DNA of 64,000 bases from Blasia pusilla (Eukaryota > Marchantiophyta > Marchantiopsida > Blasiales), in assembly GCA_050084515.1 (NCBI GenBank), contig CM114274.1, forward strand, positions 24,118,001 through 24,182,000, written 5' to 3'. Shown piece after piece: positions 50,506 to 62,372 of this stretch. How positions within the stretch are numbered: position 1 is the first letter of the stretch; every line of letters begins with the position of its first letter. The notes below the pieces were generated by a model, which worked only from the letters and a program-made list of their open reading frames with translations, made no database searches and had not been told where the DNA came from. A program made the position numbers and the translations under genes.

Positions 50506-53386
50506 CTACAACTTGGTCAAATGCCAACCAAGTCCACCATTCTCTAAGAAACAGCTGCAGGTTGAGCAACTCTTATCAGGAGTTTTAAGGAAAACAGCGG
50601 CAGCTAAATGCTCATACTTGTCAGGACTCTGGCCTCCGACAAAATGAGCAATGAAGTCACCTGGTTCATAATAATTGAACTCCTGACTGCAAGGGCTGTT
50701 CATGTACCTGCGCATTTTCAAGTAGGAAAAGGAGGAACTTGTAAATCCAAAAACCGCCTCCTTTCCTTACATAAGTAGGATACTTTCACTGCATTTGCAC
50801 TGAACTTGGTCTATCCTCGTTATTCTTCACATGCAGACAATCTGACCCTCTGAAGATATCAGTGCAATTTCATGAAAGGAGATGAATGAGAAAAATACCT
50901 GTAAGGAATGATACCAACGTGCTGTGAATAATTGTCGAAATGTTTCATGCGATAGAGATTAAGTGCATCTTGTTCCTCATACTTGTTGAACAGGGATGGC
51001 TCTCGATAAAACTTGTGTATCGACTCCAACAGTGCCTGTGGTGGAAAAATCTTTTCAGCTCTAACTGCTCAACAGGTGAAAGAATACAGACTGAGCATGC
51101 ATGCTAAACCCATACCTATTGGTACAATGGAGATGATATAGACAAGAAAGAGTAGTTTCGGCATGATCTCCAGAAACAATCAATTTACTTGCCTATCACA
51201 CACTGATCGTGTTCAAAAGGGTGGTTTGGGTAGAAAGCCAAGACAATCTAGATCCGTAAAAGAGAAAGGATCAGATTTGTGAAGATGAAATTGGTTGCAA
51301 GACCTGCCTGATTTCATCACCAGCATACACAACAGGATTTGAAAGTAAAGGCATCATTTTCACTTGACTGAATCATGCACAAAGCAGTGACAGTGAGCTA
51401 TCCAGAGGCTGTTGGCAGACCAAACCTTACTCCAGGCACTGCTCCGAATGATATAAACTGCGGAGCTGATATACATTTTGCCATCTGCTTCAAATTCCCG
51501 ACTTTGGAGGAAATCATTTGTATATACAGCATCTTTCCCGGACACATTGTGCTCTGAATTCTGCAGAATACTCTCAATGGAGATGGAATGATTTACAATG
51601 AGCGCATCTGCTTCAATGTGCATCACTGTATCTGCAAAGCTAAGAAGCAGTGAAGTAGCCTTCACTTTTGTCCAAGCAGGAACCCTAGAGAAGTCCAGTA
51701 GAGCTCGCACTTCACAGTAGCGATAACCATGAATACCTGCATATGCCAATCTGTTGCTTCGGAGGAGCTCCAAATATGCCTGTATCAAATGAAAAACACA
51801 TTGTATAAGTAATTACAAAAAAAAGTGTATATAGAATTATTGCCTAGCAACCTGATAATAAGAAAACCAAGTTCACCTACTTCTTGGTAAAGAAACAAGT
51901 CAGCATGCATGCATCATTTTGAATTACAGATACCATAACATCAATCATAAGGAACGCAGCTAAACCTTAGGAAGTTGCCTTGGATTCGATTGAAAGACAG
52001 AAGAGTTCTCCACTCTCTTCCGTCTTTCAAGTGCAGAAGGGCCAGGGAATCCCAGTCGAGGGTACAAAAGACTGATGCTCAAGAGAGAAAACATTCTTGT
52101 TGTGCTCACCATGTGCCAGAACTTTGGCCATGGTCCCTGGTTAATGCTTGAGAACTCCAAGGAATTCAATAGTTTAAACTTTTTCTTAAAGTGTCTTTTA
52201 GGAAGAGTCCAAGCCCTAGAACTGACTACAAAGTAGCAAAGCCAGAAAACAAGAGATCGAAGTACAAGAATACATTTCAAGACAACACCGGCAGTACTCG
52301 TGCTTTAGAAATTCTTTGAGGCCGAGACAAAAAGTCTCGGCCTCGAAGGGGCAGTGTTGGAATCAAATGCTAGAAGCTCAAGTGAAACCCAGCTGCCGCG
52401 ATCAAACACCTTGGTCAGCTTAGTAAGGTACCATCAGATTGGAGACACATTTTCTCTTCAGGTTACGCAACAGCTCATCCCATCAGACAAATGGTTTCCA
52501 GTAGACGACTGCAATGGCGAAGTAATGCATCCCGTGCACCTAAGAATACAACTAAACCCGTTGAAGATGGATGGCTCTTGTAAACAGATTGTAGTATGGG
52601 GTGTTTCGCCACTGCCACTCTTACTCACAAATGGGATTCCCAGAATGTGGAGAGATTTCGTTTCTTAAACCCTGTGCATAACGAGCACATCCGCTTAATT
52701 ACCAGTTCCTGTGCAGAGGAGGGCGACTTCTCACCTGAGGGAGGCCGATCGCAACAGAGAGAATAGTGATATTTCCTCTGCCGAAGCACAACGAGTCAGG
52801 GTTCAGGATCCAGCGGCGTAAATGCTCGTGCTTGTGATCACGAGGTGACTCCAGCAATGCCGCTTCCACTGAAACTTCCTTGCCTGTGATGCTCCAAGCT
52901 TTGTCACCTGCCAGATTCACGTGCAACAACTAAGACGGTCAATTTGGATGTGGTTTCATACATCGCATAGTACCTCCCTTCCATCCCAGAGCTCATATGT
53001 CGCCTTCCAATCGCTCCTCACCCGAATTCTCACATAAGATAACCCCAACTTCCAAGCCCACTTCGAATGGCTGGCAGAAGTCCCAGCCACGCACGCTCTG
53101 TTTCCCGGAAGATCGAGACCGACTAACCGATTCTCTCATCTCCTCACTGCAAGACTCGAAAAAACCAAAAGCTGATAACGGAGACGAAACCCAGGAGCCC
53201 GCACTCACCAGTGGTGTTGAAAACCGAGGGTGGCATCCTAGCTCCCCTCAAGCGGGAAACCACGGTCGCTGTAGCAGCTAGAACCAACAGGATGTAGCAG
53301 AATCGGTAGCACCACCTCGCAGCAGTGCTCCCGAGCCCTGCTTTCCTGCGCATTGCCGCCCGAATCTTGGGCGCCCCCGTCCTCAT
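50506..53386 (-). CDS. Type II membrane glycosyltransferase, probably GT34-like (six exons)
   Basis: A Golgi-type transferase that would add a sugar from a nucleotide sugar. Donor and acceptor are unknown. Minus-strand exons are 53386-53209, 52907-52735, 52136-52110, 51779-51426, 51035-50899 and 50707-50506. Phases join and give 356 residues. A short basic N-terminus is followed by one membrane segment (about 26-43, CYRFCYILLVLAATATVV), as in Golgi type II enzymes. Then come ITILSVAIGLPQ, a proposed 27-base micro-exon GPWPKFWHM, and NRLAYAGIHGYRYCEV. AWTKVKATSLLL and MHIEADALIVN (179-189) stand where DxD-type enzymes have the metal site. The sequence is E-A-D (182-184). ALLESIHKFYREPSLFNKYE and GDFIAHFVGG (306-315) complete a GMA12/MNN10-like pattern. 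Alternatively, exon 3 could run on to about 51,972 using a poor GTTTAG donor. The model with the GTGAGC donor reads better. Family assignment is from motif order only. Confidence 0.7.
52318..52344. repeat. 11-bp perfect inverted repeat with AAAAA loop in glycosyltransferase intron 2
   Basis: GAGGCCGAGAC (52,318-52,328) and GTCTCGGCCTC (52,334-52,344) flank five A. Pairing extends a few more bases outward with one mismatch. It lies in the intron between exons 52735-52907 and 52110-52136. Confidence 0.9.
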
Positions 53387-54100
53387 CCTGTCTGAAGAGA
53401 TTAACCGCTGGAGGAAACACGATTGAATCCCTCGATCCCGAATTCCGTCGCACCTCCTCTTCTACTTCCCTCCCCTTCCCCAACCATCCAATTGTCTTCC
53501 ACTGAACCTCTGCCCCTCCGCTCTTCCTCCTCCTCCTCTCCTCTTCATTCCTGTCCTCCTCCGCTTCTGCACCGCCTCGAGAGCTTCATCGTCCACGCTC
53601 AGTAAACCTCAGCTTCCTCTTCCTCGCCATCATCCTCGTCCCACCCCATCCCTCTTCTACCTCGTCTCGCTTCCCTCTCTTCCCTCCACTCCAAGCGACG
53701 TTCCTGCGATTGGCGTCCAAATGACCCACTCCTCGTAGCGGGAATCCATCAGATCATTCCTCCTCCTCCTCCTCGTCCCTCTCGCTCGCTCGCCCGCGCC
53801 ATCCCTCCCCTCCACTGCGGACGACGATGCTGCGATTGTTGTCTAAATCACAGACTCCTCGTGAAGGGAATCCACCGGATCTCGCCCAGTTTCTGCGCAC
53901 GAACTCGACGTCCGTGCTCGGCTTCTCTCGGACGAAGTTGGGCGCCCATCGATGTCTGGAGATGGCGGATTCTCCGTTTCTCTCTCTTTCTCTCTCTCTC
54001 TCTCTTTCGTCTTCCTTTCGCGCGAAGTTCGGTCCCGCGCTTCAGATGCTCCTAACACTCCTCTCATTTTAGCACCATTCATTCCTTAACTTTGTTTAAG
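53387..54100 (-). promoter_or_regulatory. Probable leader and promoter of the glycosyltransferase gene
   Basis: On the plus strand the region is CT-rich, with TCCTCC runs at 53,525-53,545 and 53,755-53,775 and (CT)n at 53,980-54,010. Read on the minus strand it is a purine-rich upstream region. A plus frame at 53,827-54,072 (81 codons, MLRLLSKSQTPREGNPPDLA...) overlaps a duplicated segment and has no domain, so I do not call it a gene. The transcription start is not determinable. Confidence 0.35.
53681..53880. repeat. Diverged ~75-bp direct duplication upstream of the glycosyltransferase gene
   Basis: 53,681-53,754 and about 53,804-53,880 share CCCTCCACT, CTGCGATTG, GTC-AAAT-ACC/CAGACTCCTCGT and GGGAATCCA in the same order and spacing, roughly three quarters identical. 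They are about 50 bases apart. Confidence 0.75.
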
Positions 54101-54559
54101 GAAATTACTAGACCACCCTCCAAGCGCTTCTTGACACGTTTTCCAAATTTAATGGCCACGAGTTGGAGACGGTCTAAAGGAGGGAGGATAGTAACATCAC
54201 TACTGGAGGCGTCTTGAAGATCATTTTTTGGATCAAGTGATGGATGTAAATTGCTTGATATGGATTCTCAAGCTAGGAGTAGATAAGGAGAATTAGATGG
54301 GGTTGCAATTGGTCACTAGTTTTGCACTTGTTAGCCATGTGATTACTGAGTGGTCCAGGTAGGGACTAGGGGTGACATCAAAGGAGGTTGAGCGATTAGA
54401 GGTGATCAAGAGAGACAAGCAAGGACTTCACGAGATATGATGCAGGTGCGTTGAGAGATGGCAACCATTGTAGTTGGTGTGACAAATATGTCGTGCGCAT
54501 ACACATCGCTACACAACCCACATCGCTGGTCACATCTACACACCACATAACACTGATCT
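54101..54559. other. Spacer between leader region and retrotransposon relic
   Basis: No supported gene. Ordinary composition with short scattered frames. Confidence 0.4.
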
Positions 54560-57500
54560 TCCCAACACACGGATAGATCCATCCACAAACAAAACAAACT
54601 CACGCATATACCTCGAAACCCCCTAGCTGGCAGTTGGGTCCCCCTAACTCCAAATAGTAAACACCTATGAACCTGACATGATCTACTATCCTATACACAT
54701 CTAGCACCATTGATGTCGTCATTCCCGCCCGCAACATTGCCACACTGCAGCAACCCGCCGTGTTGATCCCTCCGAAGAGATCTAACACTCTCGTACCCTA
54801 CTCCAAACGTTGCCACACAATACGTGTGTTACCCGAAGATATGAAGTCTCCACCCCAAGAGCATGACCATCACCTGGCTCTGTCTGCTCCAAGACACAGG
54901 CACGGCCCCACACCTACCTCACAAGCTCATCTACACTCTACGCAACTCAATGCTCGTCCCCAACAACGATAAAGAAAACTCTACACCATGGGAAAAGACA
55001 CCCACATACCCAAGCATATCTCTCAGTGAGACTATCCGCTACGGGAATGTCCTCCGCATGTGAGCTCCTCTCCCCGAACCCTCCTGATCAGCTAACACCA
55101 TATGTGAATGCTGCCAACATGGTCACCGTATCCTTACGTGGTCAACCACCACTACCCCTTGCAAACAACACCGGTAGATGGCTCACCCGTCCATCCCCTA
55201 CTCGCCACCCGGGCCGATAAGAAATCGTCTCTTCCCAAAAATCCAAGATAAAACCAAGGGGATACAACACCGTACTCCCAGCCAACACATCATACGACTC
55301 TTCCAGTGTCGTAATCGTCTAAGTGCGCACCATCGCACTATCCGACTCATGCTCTGGAGTCTAACCACCAACTCCTATCGAGCATTGCCCCCAATAGAGG
55401 TTTGTACCTGAAAAGGTCAACGCTCGATGTCGGCTTTCTATAGCCCCACCGCCAAACACGCTACCTTCCCTAATATCAAGGGATGTGCTCCCAAATCAAG
55501 TAGGACACGCTGCGGGTGGTACACCGTACTTATGGGACTAACCAAGTGAAACACTCATGCTTCGTTATCGAACAACACCACCCCTGGTGTGATCATGGCT
55601 CGCTCTATCGCTGGCCTAGTTGGCATATCTACCAACTTTGCCGCCGCAGCATGCCATGACTTAGTGGAGGAAGTCGTGAGCACCTGCTCCGAGGGCAAGT
55701 CCACCACCTCCTCAACTACTTTTGAACGAGAGGGAATCACCTCTCCATACTCGTGGCGGCCATCCGGAACACTTCCGCTGGTCCGACTCCCAACGTCGCC
55801 AACTCCATGGCGGAAAACAACGGAGTCTGGCTCACCCTAGTGGCCACCTCCAACAACGTGGTCGACACTGGCTCCACCCGAGCCTGCATAGGAGTCGTCT
55901 CTTACACTCCTCGTGACGTCAACACACGTGTCCCAGCCGTGAACACTACTGGTCGTCGAGGCACCATGGATGGTGTATGTAATGGCTGGGAAAACTTGAA
56001 CGATTGGGGAACCCTAGCGTGCCGCCCATTGGTCCCCTTCTGTGGGTCAATCTCAACCCCACCTCTCGGTGGCTCGGTTACTTTTGCAGCACCCTGAGTC
56101 ACCACCGCGGCAACCTCAACCTCAACCTGAGCCGCACTACACATCAATCCCATACCAGCCGAATCTTCACCCGTGTCATGGTAAGATGTGGAGGCTGGAG
56201 CCACACTTGTTACTCTCGGTTCCTTGTCGGCCCTTAGCTGCACCATCATCATAGCAACAATCCTCTGCTCCAACTGATATTTTTATTTAATAAAAAAGGA
56301 GAATAGAGGTGTATGTCATGGTAGGTAGGAAAATATGACTATTTGGAATTAGAGGGACCTAACCACCAATTGGGGAGGTGATTGGAATATTTTGGTTCAT
56401 GATCATGTACGTGTGTAGATACCATGAGTGAATATGGTATCTTGTGTATCCCTATGGCAATCCTGGGAACTTACTCTATGATGTCCCTTCCTCTTCTAGG
56501 GACAACTTCTCCGAGTACTACCGAGGTTCCTCGAATACAAACTTGGGATCTCTCTATGCCACACTCCACTCTGTATGAATCCTCCATCACTCTTCTTGCC
56601 AACCCTCCTCTCAAATCCTTGAAAGGATGCCATGGTGACTCACCTACCGCTCTCGCATGATCAACTCTTACTCTTGCTCTCACAAGGCTAACTAACTAAA
56701 CAATAAAAATTTGTGCCTATGAAACCATTGTCCATATCCTTATCCAATCTAGTATGTATAGACTGAGGGATGATGCAATAACGTTCTAACACTCTACGTT
56801 ATTCTATGACACCTTTTTCCTAGTGTCGACAACAAAAGTATCCCATGACGACATTCCATATAGGTATATGCCTCCCCAAAATCCATAATTTCAACACTCT
56901 CAATACATATCCATTCCCATGTAGTATAATCTCCCAACTACCCAACACTTTGAGAAGATCCTCACATGTGCAAGTTGGAAGTGGAATGGATAACCTAGGT
57001 ATGGTAATGATGATGATGCCCTTATGGCCTCTCATAAATTGAAATATTTTTCTCCCTCTTATCATCAACAACTTGACCTTCCTGACATTGACACAACTCT
57101 AGGATCAATGATAACACGATGTAGTTATGAGCGGAACAACATAGTAATAACAACATCGGTATGGCATGACTACAAGAAGCACAACACAACACAAAGAAAA
57201 CAATGATACGACAACAAAAATAGCAGTAAACAATAACAAAATAGGTACGACATGGTGTAACCATGAGAGGTATGGCATCATCTACGATCGTCGTGGTATG
57301 GCTACATGCATAACATCACATCCAAGATGGGCCAATACAACTTTGAAAAGTCACTCATAGAGTGTCCTAACAATTTAAACTAACTAAAATTTTTTGGGCA
57401 GCATAGCATATTGCAGCACACACACTAAATGAAGATCTCCAAAATGCAGAATAACACCTCTCAGTCTTCTCATACCTATCAAATCATTTTTTGTGGTAGA

Positions 57501-58800
57501 AAAAAAAGAATCATATATCACTAGAGAACTAGGACATGTACGATGGAAAATCGTCATCAACCTCAACATCAAATATTGGTGCAACACAATAAGTGGCACG
57601 ATTGATTGTCGACGACGTCAAAACCCAAAATTAGTCCACACATTGGAATCAAGAAATTCGATTAGACCTAGGATGCATGAAATTGCATGTGTAGCAAGTT
57701 GGCATGGACATTGAGCCTATGAAGGTATTCAACAAAAGTTCAATGGCAACGCAAGTAGGTGGACATGATGACGTAGCTATGTTGTTAGGGTTAAGGCCAA
57801 CTATTTGACCGCTCAAGGTTTTTCTCATTATAACTCGCCCCTTGCTTGTATGATTTATACATTCTAGGTTGAATTGAATTTCTAACTTTTCTTTGTAGAT
57901 CATCATAAACTTTGCAAATGGTTTAACATATCCTCCGCATTGGAGATTTATCATCTCGCAACCTCTAATCGATCAAAAAAATTTCAAGGTTTTCGTGTCT
58001 ATGATTGCCATCTAAGATTTGCAATAGTAAAGAACAACTAGCTAACATCCACAACACTCATGTGGGATGCAACATGGGGCATATGGACCCCTACCTACGA
58101 AACCAACGACAAATCTCTATGCTTTCGCATCGCACAACCACCTCTCTTATTTTCTCTTTGTGAATCTGGTATGCAACCACACTTGCATCACAAAGCTCTC
58201 CCCTTTGTTAAAGGGAACCCACTCTCCTAATAAAAGGCTCGAGATTACTCACGAGTCAAGAGAGACCATAGCTCCGTTGCTATCGCGACGCTCATAACCT
58301 AACGAACACCAAATAGGCGCCAAGCGGAATATGATAACTCTAGTGGACTCACGCTACGATGATCGCACTTTGGAGAGGCTTTTGAAGAGGTCAGGTCTCT
58401 TGGAAAAGTCCAAGAGACAAAACGCAGACTAGAGTTGTGTGTTTCATGCATTTGTGGTCGCGACTAGGAAACGTGGACCAAACGTGAACGAAGACTTGAG
58501 ATGAGTCGAGTCTATGAAGGTTGATTGCCAAAGAGGTGAGAACCAGTTTTTGAACATAACGTTTTGTCTCGAAATGTTTTGGGACAAGTAAGGTTTCGTT
58601 GGAAAACTTATGCCGAGACGCTTCCAGTGCACCAAAGATATTAGCAAACGCATAAGTGCATGCTGAGATATTGGCCGAAAACAACTGTGAGAGCAGTTGG
58701 GTTGATGGCCGATGTGAGGGGCCCGACTATCTTTCCCTAAAGTTAGGGGGAGGGGGGGAGGAACCCAAAAGTATTAGTAAGGGGAGTCTCTCCAAGGATT
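54560..58800 (-). mobile_element. Decayed Ty3/gypsy-like LTR retrotransposon, relic B (reverse orientation)
   Basis: This is the same family and orientation as the relic at 32,860-37,400. Near 55,560-55,420 the minus strand reads VYHPQRVLLDLGAHPLILGK, the aspartic-protease block, here with DLG preserved, followed by a stop. 56,273-55,902 is a 123-codon open stretch starting MEQRIVAMMMVQLRADKEPR that fits gag. Matching nucleotide blocks in the two relics include 54,763 with 32,880 (GATCCCTCC-AAGAGATC), 55,650-55,710 with 34,105-34,165, and 55,755-55,830 with 34,222-34,300. The segment 58,270-58,790 matches 36,805-37,330 closely. 56,300-57,900 has no counterpart in relic A and may be a nested insertion. 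Borders are approximate. Confidence 0.65.
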
Positions 58801-60000
58801 CTTGGAACACGAACCCCACTTTGAGCACCAAACCGTTTGCCACCTTCTCATCAAATAATCCTTGACTTTCCATGATTGATGCCCAACCTCTCCGATTATC
58901 CCAAGCATATTCTCTCTACTCCTACGTAAATGAAGTGACATATTAAGAAGTATCCCATCTAACGAGCGGTCTAGTACCCATATGCCTCTCATATGTCCTA
59001 GAAGTGCCCATTACATAGAAATCTTTGATAGAGTGGCCTCTAATGAATGAACTTATAAAAAATATTTTATATCAAAAGAGTTTTGGGATGGCATGACCCC
59101 AACCAATTATCCCCCTAGGTACCCAAGTTTGTCATTTGGCAGCCAGCCAAGCATTGTCTCCTCTCCAGGAGGTACCCCTTGGAAAGAGGATTCCAAGCCA
59201 ATAAAATTTGAATGAATTAATTTTTAGAAATGTTCCTAAAATGAGTCTCCTTCTGAAGCTTCGGACACCGCCCTATCAACCCTAGTGTGATATTCTTTCC
59301 TAAACTAAACTAGTTCAACCTAGTGGCATCCATTGGCTTGTCCAATCTATCCAAACTATACAGTCCCAACACTCCATCCGTCCCACATAATACAAGGTTC
59401 GTCCTCGTCATCCTTCAAATGCCATCCACGATTCATTCCCAGGGATTGTCTGTCATCCCGTACATTATCCCAAAAAGAAGGTACTACGTAGACACATCCA
59501 AGAATTCTGGGAAGTCCAAGGAAAGTATTGGATGTTTGAGCAATGTACTCCGTAGAGACAACCGACCGTGGATGTGGACGGATAACCTACGTAGAGAGAG
59601 AGAGCTCCTACGAAACCCTTGGACGGAGGGAGACAGGATAATAAGAACACCCTCAATACGGATCCCCGGGAGATATTTGATATTGGTCAAACAGTTGATG
59701 GCCAGCCAGACCAGCTAGCTAGAAATGAAGGAAACGAACTACCGAGTTCCAAAGGACGAGTAGTTCCAAACTAGTAGTTTGGCCGGAGAACTAAAGGGTA
59801 ACCGACCATAAATAACCCTTTAAAACTTGTTTTGAAAGTCCTTTATCGGTATATCAATAGAATAAGTAACGCAAAGAATAGAAACATCCGTTGTACCACA
59901 ATCAGGTAAAAGTGCCCTTAAAAGGTGCTGGTAAAGGTCTCAAAGTCTGTGGGGAGATGAAGAGTTTGGGTGTTGAGGGCAGTTGGGAGATTAATGGTGA
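58801..60000. other. Gene-free stretch right of relic B
   Basis: No supported gene. A 131-codon plus frame at 59,323-59,718 shows no domain. 59,590-59,635 holds an (AG)n run followed by GGACGGAGGG. Probably more transposon debris. Confidence 0.4.
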
Positions 60001-62372
60001 GTAGTTTTGAAAAACCGCCGTGGTTGGGGGGGGCCGACCGGCTGTGGCCTGGCTGTGGGTAGCGGTGCGGCATTAGAATGAGACAAGCGGGAAACGCGAC
60101 GAATGATGACATACAGTACAGTGTAGTACACGTATCATATCCGCTTACGATGATCATACGTATCAGGAGGGTACTCTAGCCGCCATTTCCTTGATTTCAC
60201 AATCAGTGTACAGTATGAGGTGTCAGTCGAATCACCTTATACGATCCATCGCCCTCGGTGGTAACGCCGGGATACTTTTAATCGGCTTTCCATCCATCCT
60301 GTCTGTCTGTCTGTCAGTGAGCTTTCTGCAAATCTACGGGAGGTCTGAGTCGTTCGGAGTCACGATCCCGAAATTGAGGAGCTCCGTCGGCGAAAACCGA
60401 CGGTTTTCCGCTAATGGACACCGCATAGGTTGTCCGCCATAGGACGGGCGAGCGCGCTTCACGCTCCATTGTGGCTGCGCAGTTCGGTCGACAATCATTC
60501 CGGGACGCCTGTCTGGTGTGTCACGCTCCGCCACCATATTCTCCGTCCTCGTCAGTCGCACGACGGATGGCTTCGCGCTGGTGCTGCGACTTGCGCAGGG
60601 GGGACGCCGCGATTTCGGTGACGGAGCGTTGGCGGTTTGGCTTTAGGCAACGGACGGACTGCGATCCCTCCTCCGTTTTCTGGAAGGAGGGATCTCATTT
60701 ATTTCCGTCGTCAGAGCCACATTCTCTCCGGAATTCGTTAAGACGGTTGGTTTGAGGGGAGGCAAAGCACGAGGCATGTTTAAGGGGAGAGATTACCGGT
60801 AATGTGCGCGCGGGCGTCCACGAGTCACTCCTTTCCCCTTACGTTGTTTGTCAGACCGTGGGAAGTTCCAACCCCCGCGTGGTGCGCTCAAAGATATCCT
60901 GTCCACCTTAAATGATTAAATCGTCAGACGACGAGGCTATTCACGAAGGTAAATCAGCGCATTACTTTCCTGCGTGACGTTTCGTCAGGAGTACAGACCG
61001 TATTGATTTTCCTCTATGCTCCGGATGATTTTCGCCAGTGTTTCCTTCTTTCTTCACTGTACTGGGGACTGTCAGACTATGAGCTGTGATCGTGAGATAG
61101 TTCGGCGCAGCGGGAGGTCCACACTGAAATACGATGGGACCGTAGGTGGGCATCAGATTACAGTTTCGTGGCGTGTACAGTTAGATCGAAGCACACGGCG
61201 ACCAAATTTAGTCGGAACACAAGGTCGGTCGTGGCTCGTGAGTTTTTTGCTTCGCCCATGGGACTCGGATATTTTCTTTCACTCGCATCTCCAGTAGGTG
61301 GGGAGTGACCGTGGATGCCACACTGACGCCAACCAACACGGGACTCGCACCGTGAGGAACCTGAAACAGGTCATGCGAGCCCGGACCCGCAGCACACAAC
61401 TTTAACCTCAAAAGTGCTTGCCAGCCGGATCCACAGTCGCGAGACCGAAAGCTGGTTTTGATTTCTCGCATTTGGAGTGAGAGATGTCCTGCAGCGCTGA
61501 GCATGATGCGCGAGTGCAGGCCGCGCTCCGCTCCGGATGAAGGTATCCATTAAAGACCGCGCTGTCAAAGCCTGCCAGCGTCCAGATGGCTATCACGGCA
61601 GGCAGCTCAGCTATGCACAGGGCAGGCAGTCATGTCCCTCACCGGACATGACTAGTCGCAAACAAATCCTCCGCATTACTCAGCTGGCGTATGGTAGACA
61701 CGGACGTCCGGAGAGCACACCAACATGTGCTGCTAGGCTCTGATTTTCCAGCCCGAGCCAGCTTTCGACACAGCGGCAGTCGCTTCGAGAGGAAGGGTAT
61801 ACGACGTAACAGCTACAATGAAGTAGCACAGCCAGCTTGCCTATTGGCAGTCACGTGGATGTGAGCCCTCATGAAGATCTCCATGTTATATGGAATATGT
61901 GCAATACGCAAAAAGAGGACAAGTGGTTGAGTAGCTTCAATCAAGGAGTCTCCTTTATTATGTTGAACAGTCTACATAGGCTATGGTCGAGCGACTGATC
62001 AATAAATGATTTACCGACTATTCACAAAAATAATTGACGATTCGAATGAGTTTTAGAACTACATACACAAAACTAGGAGTGGACATAAGACCTTAAGACC
62101 GGGGTGAAGGCAGATGCTCTCCACTTTTATGATTTTTATATGCACAGCAACAAGAAGGATCAACCAAGCTATCACGAATCTGAGCACACCCCACGTTCAG
62201 TATACACACACTGTCCTGCCTCCATTTCCCTGTGAGCTGCAGAACACCTGGCCTTCCAAAGGAGCTTCGCAACATCTAACTTTCCAATCTCCATACTCCG
62301 AAAGAGCAACGTTTAACGAAAGTCTAGAATAACCTGGACAAGAGCGAGGTATCACGAGTGCTTCTCTTCTAA
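60001..62372. other. GC-rich island without a recognised gene
   Basis: 60,010-61,760 is GC-rich with frames of 60 to 98 codons on both strands and no domain. Local features are a TCTGTCTGTCTGTCAG run (60,300-60,315), a GGGGGGG tract (60,027-60,033) and an imperfect inverted repeat around GTCGGCGAAAACCGACGGTT (60,386-60,405). 61,900-62,100 returns to A+T-rich. The last part, 62,100-62,372, is probably the 3' UTR of the next gene. Confidence 0.4.

Noticed and set aside
51972-52136. Long form of glycosyltransferase exon 3 (55 codons)
   Set aside because: It needs a weak GTTTAG donor and adds a stretch without homology-like features. The internal GTGAGC donor gives a smoother protein. Kept as an alternative.
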